Shown here: in pieces, positions 24,808 to 33,729 of the stretch
How the letters are laid out: every line of letters starts with the position of its first letter
Numbering within the stretch: position 1 is the first letter of the stretch
Assembly: GCF_025143825.1 (NCBI RefSeq)
Contig: NZ_CP083560.1
Location: forward strand, 2,480,001 to 2,544,000
From: Sulfitobacter sp. S223
Lineage (GTDB): Bacteria > Pseudomonadota > Alphaproteobacteria > Rhodobacterales > Rhodobacteraceae
Reading direction: 5' to 3'
Length of the DNA stretch: 64,000 nt
The notes under the pieces: generated by a model
The model's input: the letters and a program-made list of their open reading frames with translations, nothing else
Databases searched by the model: none
Told to the model about the DNA's origin: nothing
Made by a program: the position numbers and the translations under genes

Positions 24808-26453
24808 ACCCAGTAACTGTTTTCGGCCCCGACTTCCCCTTTGCGTATGACGACTGGATTAGCCACCCTTCGGGGCTTGGGTCTTTGCCGCAAAGCGCCT
24901 TGGGCGCGAAGGTCGCGATCATCGGATCGGGTGCTGCGGGTGTCATTGCCGGTTATGAATTGATGAAGCTGGGCCTGCGCCCCATCTTGTTTGAATCCGG
25001 TCAGTTTGGTGGCAGGCTGCGCTCGCAACCTTTTGAGGGCGTGGACGGTGTCATCGCAGAACTGGGGGGCATGCGTTTCCCTGTGTCTTCAACCGGTTTC
25101 TATCACTACGTCAACTTGCTTGGGCTGGAAAGCGCCCCCTTCCCCAACCCGCTGACCCCTGCGGCGGGGTCGACCGTGATTGATTTGCTGGGAGAGACAC
25201 ATTACGCCAAAACACTCGCCGATCTGCCCGCACTGTTCACCGAAGTCGCCCAAGCCTATGATGCCGCTTTGGAAGATGGCGCGAATTTCACTGCGTTGAA
25301 ACAGGCCATCCGCGACCGTGACATCCCGCGCATCAAAGAGATATGGGACCCTCTGGTTGAGGCATGGGATGAACGCACCTTTTATGATTTTGTCGCCTCT
25401 TCGGATGCGTTCCAAAAGCTATCCTTCCACCACCGCGAGGTTTTCGGGCAGGTTGGATTCGGCACAGGCGGGTGGGATTCAGATTTCCCGAATTCCATGC
25501 TGGAAATTCTGAGGGTCAATGTCACCGAATGCGACGATCACCAGCGCTACATCGTCGGGGGCGTTGAACAGGTCCCCCGCAAGCTCTGGACACATTGCCC
25601 TGACAAACTGACCCATTGGCCCGCAGGCACCAGCCTTTCGAGCCTCAATGGTGGGGCGACCCGTAGCGGTGCCGCGCGTATTCGTCGCCAATCCGGTACA
25701 GCAATCGAAGTCACCGACAAATGGGGCCGCGCAGAAGATTTCGAGGCCGTTCTGGTCACCTGCCAAAGCCACCTGTTGTCCACGCAGATCGACACCGAAG
25801 AGACACTGTTTTCGCAAGACTTGTGGATGGCACTGGACCGCACCCGCTTTATGCAATCAGCGAAAACATTTGTGATGGTCGACCGTCCCTTCTGGAAGGA
25901 CAAAGATCCGGAGACAGGCCGCGACATCATGTCGATGACATTGACCGACCGGATGACCCGCGGCACGTATTTGTTCGACAACGGGCCGGACAAACCGTCT
26001 GTCATTTGCCTGAGTTATTCATGGATGACAGACGCGCTCAAAGTGTTGCCCTTACCCACAGGAAAACGCGTAGAATTGGCGTTGTCAGCATTGAACAAAA
26101 TCTACCCGACACTGGACATCAGAAGCCACATTCTGGGGGATCCGATCACCGTAAGCTGGGAAGCCGACGAAAACTTTCTTGGCGCGTTCAAGGGTGCCTT
26201 ACCCGGACATTACCGTTACAATCACCGGATGTTCGGCCATTTTATGCAGGACGACATGCCTCCTGAACAGCAAGGCATTTTCATCGCAGGCGACGGTGTT
26301 AGCTGGACACCCGCGTGGGTCGAAGGGGCTGTCCAGACCTCGTTGAATGCCGTGTCCGGCATCATCAACCACTTCGGCGGCGTATCGCACCCAGACAACC
26401 CGTCGCCACGGGACGCATACAGCGATTACGGCCCTCTGACCTTACTGAATTAG
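24804..26453 (+). CDS. davB: L-lysine 2-monooxygenase-like flavoprotein
   Basis: A 549-aa flavin monoamine oxidase. The FAD motif IIGSGAAGVIAGYELMKLGL is at about residues 36-55, followed by FGGRLRSQPFEG and ELGGMRFPVSSTGFYHY. Further conserved blocks are FGTGGWDSDFPNSMLEI, VGGVEQVP and the C-terminal WTPAWVEGAVQTSLNAV. These fit L-lysine 2-monooxygenase (DavB), which decarboxylates and oxygenates lysine to 5-aminovaleramide, better than plant-type tryptophan 2-monooxygenase, its nearest alternative. It is coupled to davA. Genes for later steps (5-aminovalerate aminotransferase and glutarate semialdehyde dehydrogenase) are not in the window. Confidence 0.87.
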   Translation: MNPVTVFGPDFPFAYDDWISHPSGLGSLPQSALGAKVAIIGSGAAGVIAGYELMKLGLRPILFESGQFGGRLRSQPFEGVDGVIAELGGMRFPVSSTGFYHYVNLLGLESAPFPNPLTPAAGSTVIDLLGETHYAKTLADLPALFTEVAQAYDAALEDGANFTALKQAIRDRDIPRIKEIWDPLVEAWDERTFYDFVASSDAFQKLSFHHREVFGQVGFGTGGWDSDFPNSMLEILRVNVTECDDHQRYIVGGVEQVPRKLWTHCPDKLTHWPAGTSLSSLNGGATRSGAARIRRQSGTAIEVTDKWGRAEDFEAVLVTCQSHLLSTQIDTEETLFSQDLWMALDRTRFMQSAKTFVMVDRPFWKDKDPETGRDIMSMTLTDRMTRGTYLFDNGPDKPSVICLSYSWMTDALKVLPLPTGKRVELALSALNKIYPTLDIRSHILGDPITVSWEADENFLGAFKGALPGHYRYNHRMFGHFMQDDMPPEQQGIFIAGDGVSWTPAWVEGAVQTSLNAVSGIINHFGGVSHPDNPSPRDAYSDYGPLTLLN

Positions 26454-26540
26454 AGTCACAGGCATTCTTGCGCTAAGTCATCGGCATTCGCCGGATATGG
26501 ATGCTGCGGGGTCCGGTTATGATGCGGCGGCAACCAAATC

Positions 26541-27314
26541 TCAGGATTGCCCCTCACTTGCGCCGGTTTTCCCGACACGGCGCAGAAATGCCTTGGTCCG
26601 CGCATCTTGCGGGTCTTCAAGCAGCTGTTGCGGCGTGCCTTGTTCTACTATCTGGCCGTCGGACATGAATATGATCCGGTCGGCTATTTCTCGGGCGAAT
26701 TGCATTTCGTGGGTGACGATCAACATCGTCTGATGCTTTTCCGCGACGCGACGCATCAGGTCCAGCACCTCTCCCACCCATTCCGGATCAAGCGCCGAGG
26801 TCGGTTCATCGAACAGCATCAGATCAGCATCCAGCGCCATGGCACGCCCGATGCCGATCCGCTGCTGCTGCCCGCCGGACAGGGCTGCGGGATAGGCATC
26901 CGCCTTATCGATCAGACCGGTCTCGCGCAGGGTCTCATCCGCGCGTGCGTTCGCTTCGACCTTGGACAGGCCCTTTACCGTGATCAGTGCCTGCGTAATG
27001 TTTTCGCGCGCGGTCTTATTGGCAAAAAGCGCATAGTTCTGGAACACGAATGCTGTGCGGCGGCGCAGTCCCAGAATATCCGACCGCGATGCGCTTGCCG
27101 GATCGACCGTTAGATCACCCACCCGGATTAAACCGCTTTCAGGTCGGTCCAGATAGTTCAGACACCTCAACAAAGTGGATTTCCCTGTACCGGATGGACC
27201 GATGACAACGACACGTTCGCCCGACTGGATTTCAAGCGAGATATCTTTGAGAACCGACGTGTCGCCGAATGATTTGTTCAGTCCGTTGACGGTTATGGCA
27301 GCTGTAGTAATCAT
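26541..27314 (-). CDS. polar amino acid ABC transporter ATP-binding protein
   Basis: A 257-aa ATPase of the GlnQ/HisP type. Walker A is GPSGTGKSTLLR, the signature LSGGQQQRIGIGRAMA, Walker B LMLFDEPTSALDPE and the switch His lies in VTHEMQFAREIAD. The start is the ATG at 27314, overlapping the permease stop. The longer frame to 27620 lies inside the permease gene and is not used. It is the last gene of a binding protein-permease-ATPase operon, convergent with davB. Confidence 0.93.
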   Translation of the reverse strand: MITTAAITVNGLNKSFGDTSVLKDISLEIQSGERVVVIGPSGTGKSTLLRCLNYLDRPESGLIRVGDLTVDPASASRSDILGLRRRTAFVFQNYALFANKTARENITQALITVKGLSKVEANARADETLRETGLIDKADAYPAALSGGQQQRIGIGRAMALDADLMLFDEPTSALDPEWVGEVLDLMRRVAEKHQTMLIVTHEMQFAREIADRIIFMSDGQIVEQGTPQQLLEDPQDARTKAFLRRVGKTGASEGQS

Positions 27315-27985
27315 CTTGCATACGCCTTGTTCAGATAGGTCTCCAGATGGCGCTGCGCAAAGGACAAAGCCTCGACCATGATCCAGTAAATCGCGGCGAC
27401 AACCAGAAAAGCCTCGAAATAGAGGAAACTGCCCGCCGCTTCTTTTTGCGTCGCCCCCATAAGTTCGGTGACCCCCAACGTAAACGCCAACGACGTGCCC
27501 TTGATCATATCGATGAAGTAGTTGACCAGTGTCGGGGCCGCCACGCGCGCAGCCTGAGGCAGGATGATATGCTGCATCATTTGGACTTGGGTCATGCCTA
27601 CAGCCTGGGCTGCCTCCCACTGGCTACGATCTACTCCAAGGATCGCGGCACGGATGCTTTCAGCCATATAAGCGGAAAAATGCAGGGTGAGCCCCATTAT
27701 CGTGGCAGTGACCCCGTTGATCGTTGTCAAAAACGCCAAAACCTGAGGCAGACCGTAGTAGAATAAAAACAGCTGTACCAACAGCGGGGTGCCACGGAAG
27801 AAGCTGATGAACAGGCGCACAAATGAATCGAGCACTGGAACACGGAACACCCGTTCGACCGCCATGACAGAGGCAAATATGAGCGCGAAGAACATACCGA
27901 CCAACGCCATGAACAGCGTCAGCGGAACATAACCCAGCAAAACTGGCACCATGTCCCACATGTATTCGAAATCCAGTGCTCGCAT
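27311..27985 (-). CDS. polar amino acid ABC transporter permease
   Basis: A 224-aa permease of the HisM/GlnP family. It has about five hydrophobic segments, the RLFISFFRGTPLLVQLFLFYYGLPQ motif typical of polar amino-acid permeases, and the EAA loop EAAQAVGMTQVQMMQHIILPQAARVAAPTL. It overlaps the ATPase gene by 4 bp and starts 4 bp after the binding protein stop. As the only permease in the operon it probably forms a homodimer. Confidence 0.93.
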   Translation of the reverse strand: MRALDFEYMWDMVPVLLGYVPLTLFMALVGMFFALIFASVMAVERVFRVPVLDSFVRLFISFFRGTPLLVQLFLFYYGLPQVLAFLTTINGVTATIMGLTLHFSAYMAESIRAAILGVDRSQWEAAQAVGMTQVQMMQHIILPQAARVAAPTLVNYFIDMIKGTSLAFTLGVTELMGATQKEAAGSFLYFEAFLVVAAIYWIMVEALSFAQRHLETYLNKAYAR

Positions 27986-27989
27986 TTGC

Positions 27990-28742
27990 CTACTCCGCGA
28001 CCGTGATGTCGGTGCCGAACCACTTTTCCGAGATCCCGGTCAAGGTGCCGTTCTCTTTCAACGTCACGATTGCCGCGTCTATCTTGTTGCGCAAAGCGGC
28101 ACCGTCATCGTCATTCCGGAACGGAAGCGCGTTGCGGATTTCGCTGAAGGGCTTGCCAGCCAAGGCCAGCGGCAGCGGGCTTTCTGCAATAAGCTGGGCC
28201 GAGGACACGCGGTCCATCACAAAAGCATCGACGCGGCCAAGGGCCGTATCCTGTGCGATGTTGCTCTCATATGTGCGGATGTCGATTTCGCCCGCGTTGG
28301 GCAGCTCGCCCAACAATTGCTCAAAGTTCGAGCCAAGGTTAACGGCGACGGCTTTACCGCTCAGATCTGCAACGCTTGCGATCGTGTCCTCATTGCCGGA
28401 TTTGACCACAACTTGCGCGCCGTCAAAAACGTAGGGCTGGGAAAAGGCGAATTTTGCCTCACGCTCTGGCGTGATTGTGATCTGGTTGGCAATGGTGTCG
28501 ATCCGTCCCGATTCCAATGCGCCGATAAGGCCGGAAAATGACATGGTGACGAAATTCACTTCGTCTCCGGTTTCCGCGGCGATGGCGTTGATGAAATCAA
28601 CTTCGAACCCCTGAAGCTTGTCCAGCTTTACGAAGGTGAAGGGAAAGTACCCGCCCGACATGCCGACATTCAACGTCTCGGCCTGCGCCGCGCCGAAGGA
28701 AGTTGTCAGGGCAAGTGCTGTAACTGCGACTGAAATTTTCAT
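27990..28742 (-). CDS. amino acid ABC transporter substrate-binding protein
   Basis: A 250-aa periplasmic binding protein of the SBP_bac_3 family with a signal peptide (about 21 aa, cleavage near AAQA/E). The mature start ETLNVGMSGGYFPFTFVKLDKLQGFEVDFINAIAAETG matches the amino-acid-binding group, and the hinge region has DTIANQITITPEREAKFAFSQPY. It is the first gene of the importer operon. The neighbour davAB on the opposite strand makes lysine or a related amino acid a reasonable guess, but cystine-type relatives exist and specificity is not visible. Confidence 0.9.
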   Translation of the reverse strand: MKISVAVTALALTTSFGAAQAETLNVGMSGGYFPFTFVKLDKLQGFEVDFINAIAAETGDEVNFVTMSFSGLIGALESGRIDTIANQITITPEREAKFAFSQPYVFDGAQVVVKSGNEDTIASVADLSGKAVAVNLGSNFEQLLGELPNAGEIDIRTYESNIAQDTALGRVDAFVMDRVSSAQLIAESPLPLALAGKPFSEIRNALPFRNDDDGAALRNKIDAAIVTLKENGTLTGISEKWFGTDITVAE

Positions 28743-29086
28743 GTTTTACTCCGTTCTTTCAAGGCTGATCTAACATGCAGAATGCGCGGTTCAACGGGGT
28801 CGGCGCGAACAAGTCTATCGTGGCAGGTGTACCGGATTCATTGGGACAACGTTCTTCGTCTCGGACCATTCAGAGAATAAAATCAACGCCTGCGGTTGCA
28901 CCCGATCAAGTCTGCTGCCGCACGACAAGTCACCTTGATGCAGGGTACGTGTTAGGTGCTTTTTCAATCCGGCTATAGACGCGCCCTGCTGCGCCAAGCA
29001 CAATGGTTTTCATAAGGCCACCGCGCCTTTTGCAATGACGCGTGGCCACGTCGTGGCTGACGGAACATCAATTTGAAAGGCACCCA
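28743..29086. other. intergenic region upstream of the importer and the CMD-like gene
   Basis: About 340 bp between divergent genes. It should contain both promoters. I see no RNA gene and no convincing small protein; a 62-codon minus-strand frame (28815-29003) has no domain or clear ribosome-binding site. Confidence 0.4.
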
Positions 29087-29467
29087 ATGAGCGCATTTGA
29101 CGAAGACCTTTTCCTGAAAGGGCTGGAGCAACGCAAAGCCACTTTAGGCGCTGAATACGTAGAGAAAAACCTTGCTGCAGCGGATGAGTTCTCGCGGCCG
29201 TTTCAGGAAGCGATGACAGCGTGGTGCTGGGGCTTTGGCTGGGGCGACGATGTGATAGAGCCCAAAACCCGCAGCATGATGAACCTGTCAATGATCGGCG
29301 CTTTGGGAAAAATGCACGAATGGGAAATCCACTGCCGCGGTGCGATCAACAATGGTGTCACCCAAGACGAACTGCGCGCCATCATCCACGTGATTGGCAT
29401 CTACTGCGGCGTACCACAGGCTCTTGAATGTTTCCGGGTTGCCCGAAAGGTGCTGGAGGAAGACTGA
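29087..29467 (+). CDS. carboxymuconolactone decarboxylase family protein
   Basis: A 126-aa CMD-family protein starting at the ATG at 29087 (GAAAGGCACCCA upstream). The conserved helix block is FSRPFQEAMTAWCWGFGWGDDVIEPKTRSMMNLSMIGALGKMHEWEIHCRGAINNGVTQDELRAIIHVIGIYCGVPQAL. This is closer to 4-carboxymuconolactone decarboxylase than to AhpD, because the AhpD C-x2-C redox pair is absent. No other protocatechuate-pathway genes are nearby, so the substrate is open. Confidence 0.88.
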   Translation: MSAFDEDLFLKGLEQRKATLGAEYVEKNLAAADEFSRPFQEAMTAWCWGFGWGDDVIEPKTRSMMNLSMIGALGKMHEWEIHCRGAINNGVTQDELRAIIHVIGIYCGVPQALECFRVARKVLEED

Positions 29468-29491
29468 TCCGGGGAAACCCCCGCAGCCCCG

Positions 29492-30187
29492 TCAGCGGAC
29501 CTTATCGACAAGGCGTCCGTCCTCAAGGGTGACAATCCGGTCGGCCTGATCAAGGATACGGCTATCGTGGGTGACCATCACCGTGGTTGTCCCGCGTTCA
29601 TGGCCAAGGCGTTTGATCAATGCGACGACGTTACCGCCACTTTCACGGTCCAGCGCTGCAGTTGGTTCGTCTGCAAATATGACGTCAGGATTGCCGATCA
29701 GCGCACGGGCCACTGCGACGCGCTGCTTCTGGCCTCCCGACAGATTGGCGGGCAAATAGTCCAGCCGATCCCCCAACCCCAGTAGCCCGAGAACATGACT
29801 TGCGGCTTTATCAGTCTGCCCGGCAGGTAGCGTGCCATGAACCTGTAGGCCCATTACGACGTTCTGGCGCGCAGTCAAGCTGTTGTGCAGATTATGCGCC
29901 TGAAACACGAAGCCCAATCGCCGCCGGAGCGACATAAGCGTCGCGCCGCTTGCTTCATTCAACTCATGGCCCAGCAGCTGAACCGATCCGTCCTGCACAT
30001 CCCGTAAGCAGCCCAGCAGGGTCAGCAATGTCGTCTTACCGGACCCTGACGGACCGATCAAAACGGTCAGGCTGCCCCTTTCAACTTCTAGGTTGATATC
30101 AAACAACGCCTGTTTGCGGGCCTCTCCCTGACCGAACCAGTGATTGAGGTTTCGGGCTGCAATGGGGTATTTGTTTTGCCCAGCCAT
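29492..30187 (-). CDS. DevA-like ABC exporter ATP-binding protein
   Basis: A 231-aa ATPase of the MacB/LolD/DevA type. Walker A is GPSGSGKTTLLTLLG, the signature LSGGQKQRVAVARAL, Walker B VIFADEPTAALD and the switch His in VTHDSRILDQAD. The start is the ATG at 30187, 1 bp after the permease stop. Together with an FtsX-like permease and an HlyD-type protein it makes the DevBCA layout, the heterocyst glycolipid exporter type, which in non-cyanobacteria exports unknown lipids or peptides. Confidence 0.9.
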   Translation of the reverse strand: MAGQNKYPIAARNLNHWFGQGEARKQALFDINLEVERGSLTVLIGPSGSGKTTLLTLLGCLRDVQDGSVQLLGHELNEASGATLMSLRRRLGFVFQAHNLHNSLTARQNVVMGLQVHGTLPAGQTDKAASHVLGLLGLGDRLDYLPANLSGGQKQRVAVARALIGNPDVIFADEPTAALDRESGGNVVALIKRLGHERGTTTVMVTHDSRILDQADRIVTLEDGRLVDKVR

Positions 30188-30188
30188 T

Positions 30189-31361
30189 CTAGAACAAATC
30201 CGCCGGATCAGCAGCCGCGAGACGCCGTGTGGCGATTGCCCCCGAAAGCGTGCAGGCAATGACCGTTCCAACAAACACAGACAGCGCCATGCCAAAGGTC
30301 ATTTTCAGCGGCAGTGTGGTCGCCGCTGCCATCGCCGTCAGAATGGCCGTGCCAACGGCGATACCGGGGATGAAACCAAAGACCCCCAAAATAACAGCCT
30401 CTTCGATGACAATGCCCAGAAAAAACAGATGACTGTACCCCATCGCTTTGAAGGTCGCGTACTCTCGCATGTGGTCCGACACATCCGTGGAAAGCACCTG
30501 ATACACAATGACCAGCCCTACAAGGATGCCTATAATGACGCCGAAGCCGAAGATGATGCCAGTTGGCCGCTTTGTCTGCTGGTATGAAAGGTCTTCCTGT
30601 CCCGCAGCCGCATATGAACGAACCCTAAGCGTCTTGTCAGAGATCAACAGGCGCAAACGCGCAGCCACTTGATCGGGATCGGCGCCCGGTTTGGTTTTCA
30701 GAAGAATGTGGTCGGGCGCAGAAGAAGATCGCGCCGCAAACAGCGTCAGAAACGTCTGGTCAGAAACCATCATATACCCGTCACCGCCAAAGCCGCCGCC
30801 ACCTGCGAACGTGTCATACAAGGTCAGCGTATTGCCGGAGACCTCAAAAGACAGCGGTGTCTGTGGACGGATGGAGGCCGCTTCATCGCGCGGCAGCCCG
30901 CGACTGAAGCGATCGATCAGGCCGGCCCCCTGAAGTTGCAGCACCGCAGTCTTGCTTGCCAAATCGGAAGATAGAAACTTCGGTTGGATCGGGTCGATCC
31001 CGTAGGTTGTCAGGCCCAGTGTTCTGTTTGTGCGTTGCCACGATACTGTGCCGATAAACAGGCCCATACCAGATTCGACATCGGGATCAGCCAACGATTG
31101 CAGCAACCATTGGCGGGCAACATTTCCGCCCTCGGTCATGGAATTCGCATCACCGGCAGAGATCATAATGTCAGCCGAGAAGAAGTCGTATGGCTTTAGC
31201 GTCGCCGTGGCCATTGAATTCATGATGCCAAGCTGAACAAAGACAAGCACATTGGCAAAGGCAACGCCTGCCAACGCGGCTGCAAATCGCGCACGACTGT
31301 GCGTTAGTTGCAGCCAGCCTATGGGTAAACGCCCCAGAATAGCATGCAGCAGACGGGTCAT
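30189..31361 (-). CDS. DevC-like FtsX-family exporter permease
   Basis: A 390-aa permease. One N-terminal membrane helix (about residues 25-50, AALAGVAFANVLVFVQLGIM) is followed by a large extracytoplasmic domain (about 50-255), then three C-terminal helices; this is the MacB/FtsX topology with the DevC N-terminal signature (LQLTHSRARFAAALAGVAFA). It overlaps the HlyD-type gene by 4 bp. The large periplasmic domain would contact the membrane-fusion partner DevB. Confidence 0.9.
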   Translation of the reverse strand: MTRLLHAILGRLPIGWLQLTHSRARFAAALAGVAFANVLVFVQLGIMNSMATATLKPYDFFSADIMISAGDANSMTEGGNVARQWLLQSLADPDVESGMGLFIGTVSWQRTNRTLGLTTYGIDPIQPKFLSSDLASKTAVLQLQGAGLIDRFSRGLPRDEAASIRPQTPLSFEVSGNTLTLYDTFAGGGGFGGDGYMMVSDQTFLTLFAARSSSAPDHILLKTKPGADPDQVAARLRLLISDKTLRVRSYAAAGQEDLSYQQTKRPTGIIFGFGVIIGILVGLVIVYQVLSTDVSDHMREYATFKAMGYSHLFFLGIVIEEAVILGVFGFIPGIAVGTAILTAMAAATTLPLKMTFGMALSVFVGTVIACTLSGAIATRRLAAADPADLF

Positions 31362-32581
31362 TTGCGTGCGATTTCATGGGTATCGATGCGGGCGATGACC
31401 TCAAGATTGGTAAAGCGGGACGCAAGCAGGGATGACGCCGCATCAAGCTCCACCATGACACGGATCACCCGCGCATCTGTGTTGGCCGCAGTATCGTCCG
31501 ACACAAGTCCCTGCCGCCCCACGGTCAGCCCGATGAACGCAACCTGCCCCTGAAACGTCTGGCCCAGCGCCGTCGAGACCAGCTCAACCGGCTGGCCCTT
31601 TTGCACCTGAACGATGCGGTCCTGATAGATTTCGACCTCGGCCATCATCTGGTCGATATGCCCCATTTCCATGATCCCTTCGGATGGCGGGCGTTGACCG
31701 GGCGTGGCATGGATATCCAGCACCGTTCCCGTTATCGGGGCCAGAACATCGGCGCGGGCTAGGTCACGGCGGGCGCGGGTCAGATCGGCGTTCACTGCGT
31801 CAAGGTTGCGCGCAGCGACGATGACATCCGGCTGCTCCTCTACAGCGACAGCGGCGTAGCGTGCCAATGTCGCTTCGGCCTTTGTTACGGCAGAGGAAGC
31901 CTGTTGTGATCCGGCGGTGAGAGTATCCAACGTTGCCCGTGTAGTGACGCCCCGCTCAAACAATGATCTTGCCCGCGCCAGCTCTGCTTCGGCCTCGGCT
32001 GCGGCACTGCGGAGTTGATCCAGCGCAGCCTGTGCCTCGTCACGGCTGTTTTGTACGGCGGATCGGGTCTGCATCAATGTTGCCTCTCGGATTGCAACGG
32101 CAGCCTCTGCTTGCAACACGGCGCTTTGCAGCACTTCGTAATTGTCCAGCCGTGCGACCGGCGTTCCCTTCTGCAGCGTCTCGCCTTCTGCCACCAGAAT
32201 TTCGGCAACGCGCGCGTCCCCTGCCCCGTAAGGTGCTGCAACAATGGATACGTCACCGCGCGGCATAAGACGGGCCAAGCCAATCACATCCGTATCCCGC
32301 ATGGTTTCCACCATGTCCTGCGGCAATTCGATTTCCGGCGGCAGCGCAATCGGCGAAACAGAGCCGCCCCCCGGTTCCAATCCCGTTACTGCATAGAATT
32401 TCTGCAATCCGGGCGGCTGGTAATACATTCCGATCACCCCGCCTGTGAACAGGAATACAGGGATCAGCAAGACCAGCAGATAGCGCGGTCGGAACCACCG
32501 CCGCTTCGTCAAGTTTGCCGGACCACCCGCTTCGTGCTTGATTATCTCAAGCGGTAGATCCTTTGGCGGTTGGTCATTCAT
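31358..32581 (-). CDS. DevB-like HlyD-family membrane fusion protein
   Basis: A 407-aa adaptor. A cytoplasmic N-terminus is followed by one membrane helix (about residues 33-55, YLLVLLIPVFLFTGGVIGMYY). The lipoyl half-motifs are VSIVAAPYGAGDARVAEILVAEGETLQKGTPVARL and LARADVLAPITGTVLDIHATPGQRP. A long coiled-coil hairpin rich in Ala/Glu/Arg (about 145-245) lies between them. The start is the ATG at 32581; the open frame upstream to 32689 crosses an FNR-like box and is not used. It is the first gene of the exporter operon. Confidence 0.9.
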   Translation of the reverse strand: MNDQPPKDLPLEIIKHEAGGPANLTKRRWFRPRYLLVLLIPVFLFTGGVIGMYYQPPGLQKFYAVTGLEPGGGSVSPIALPPEIELPQDMVETMRDTDVIGLARLMPRGDVSIVAAPYGAGDARVAEILVAEGETLQKGTPVARLDNYEVLQSAVLQAEAAVAIREATLMQTRSAVQNSRDEAQAALDQLRSAAAEAEAELARARSLFERGVTTRATLDTLTAGSQQASSAVTKAEATLARYAAVAVEEQPDVIVAARNLDAVNADLTRARRDLARADVLAPITGTVLDIHATPGQRPPSEGIMEMGHIDQMMAEVEIYQDRIVQVQKGQPVELVSTALGQTFQGQVAFIGLTVGRQGLVSDDTAANTDARVIRVMVELDAASSLLASRFTNLEVIARIDTHEIARK

Positions 32582-32675
32582 CCAATATCCGATCCTGTCA
32601 GCACGCTGTCCATGAAACACACTCATCCAACAACGCTGTCGTTCGCACCTTACATTCAACTTCGCGAATTTAGAT

Positions 32676-32689
32676 TTGATCCAAGTCAA
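32676..32689. promoter_or_regulatory. FNR/Dnr-like box upstream of the DevBCA-like operon
   Basis: The sequence TTGATCCAAGTCAA fits the FNR-family consensus TTGAT-N4-ATCAA, with GTCAA in the second half as in Dnr-type sites. It is centred about 101 bp upstream of the devB-like ATG (minus strand). Binding is inferred from sequence only. Confidence 0.65.
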
Positions 32690-32782
32690 ACGGCAGAGAA
32701 GTAGATCGATTTCCCAAAGTGAAACGCCGAAAAACCATACACGCGCTTAGGCCGCACCAGACACATATCCGTCGCCGCAGAC

Positions 32783-33655
32783 CTATCTCGGTTCAAAGTA
32801 ATTCATCGGAATCTTCAGATACGCGCGCCCGTTGTCTTCAGGCTCAGGTAGACGTCCGCCACGGATGTTCACTTGCAAAGCCGCCAGCATCAGCTTTGGC
32901 AAGGCAAGAGTTCTGTCGCGACTGTCCCGCAGGGCCCGAAAGGACTGCTCGTCAGGGTTATCGTGGAAATGGATATTTGACGTTTTATGCTCAGCCACTG
33001 TGGCAACGCAGGCCGGATCACGACCGTTCGGCGCATAGTCATGTCCGACAAACACGCGGGTGTCGTCGGGAAGCGCCAGAATACCCTGAATGCTTTGGTA
33101 CAGCGCTTTTGAGCTGCCTCCGGGGAAATCGGCGCGGGATGATCCGCTATCGGGCATCATCAGCGTGTCATGAACAAACGCCGCATCGCCAGCGATATAG
33201 CTGATCGAAGCCAAAGTATGCCCCGGAGAGAACATGACCCTGACAGGCACGTCACCGACCATGAATTCGGCACCATCAACGAACAGCTGGTCCCACTGGC
33301 TGCCGTCCACAGCAAAGTCATCGGACAGATTGTATATGTCTTTCCAGAGCTTCTGCACCCCGGTCACTTGCGCACCTATTGCCATTGGCGCATCCAACTG
33401 TTGTGACAACCATGGCGCTGCCGAGAAATGGTCAGCGTGCGGGTGCGTGTCAAGAATCCACACGATCTCTATGCCTGTGTCCTGCACATAGCTCAGTATC
33501 CGCTCCGCATTGGAGGTAGAGGTCGCACCCGCAAGAGGATCAAAGTCCAACACAGGGTCAACAATCGCTCCTTTCATGGTTTTCGGATCGTGGAAAACAT
33601 ATTGCCAGCTGCCTGTTGGCGCGTCCCAGAAGGGTTTCACAATCGGGTTAGTCAT
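32783..33655 (-). CDS. MBL-fold metallo-hydrolase, persulfide-dioxygenase/Blh type
   Basis: A 290-aa metallo-beta-lactamase-fold protein. Metal ligands are visible: THPHADHFSAAPWL (His-x-His-x-Asp), His in SPGHTLAS, Asp in FVHDTLMMPD and His in VGHDYAP. This pattern with the single-iron ligand set fits ETHE1-like persulfide dioxygenases and the Blh proteins of alphaproteobacteria. There is no fused rhodanese domain and no BigR-type regulator beside it. It lies between the exporter operon and dps, on the same strand as both. Confidence 0.85.
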   Translation of the reverse strand: MTNPIVKPFWDAPTGSWQYVFHDPKTMKGAIVDPVLDFDPLAGATSTSNAERILSYVQDTGIEIVWILDTHPHADHFSAAPWLSQQLDAPMAIGAQVTGVQKLWKDIYNLSDDFAVDGSQWDQLFVDGAEFMVGDVPVRVMFSPGHTLASISYIAGDAAFVHDTLMMPDSGSSRADFPGGSSKALYQSIQGILALPDDTRVFVGHDYAPNGRDPACVATVAEHKTSNIHFHDNPDEQSFRALRDSRDRTLALPKLMLAALQVNIRGGRLPEPEDNGRAYLKIPMNYFEPR

Positions 33656-33676
33656 GGATATTCTCCCTTATCTATG

Positions 33677-33703
33677 TTTGCCGTCACAATCGGTGACGGC
33701 AAA
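33677..33703. terminator. hairpin between dps and the MBL-fold gene
   Basis: An 11-bp perfect stem (TTTGCCGTCAC at 33677-33687 with GTGACGGCAAA at 33693-33703; loop AATCG). It follows the dps stop on the minus strand. There is no strong T-run in either direction, so it may act as a transcript-end stabiliser or weak terminator. Confidence 0.55.
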
Positions 33704-33729
33704 CCTGTTGATCCGTTAATCGTGTGGGT

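Noticed and set aside
24004..26453. Indole-3-acetamide route (tryptophan 2-monooxygenase plus amidase) for auxin synthesis
   Set aside because: The flavoprotein belongs to the same family, but its blocks (FGTGGWDSDFPNSMLEI, VGGVEQVP) and the nitrilase-type (not amidase-signature) partner fit lysine 2-monooxygenase and 5-aminovaleramide amidase better.
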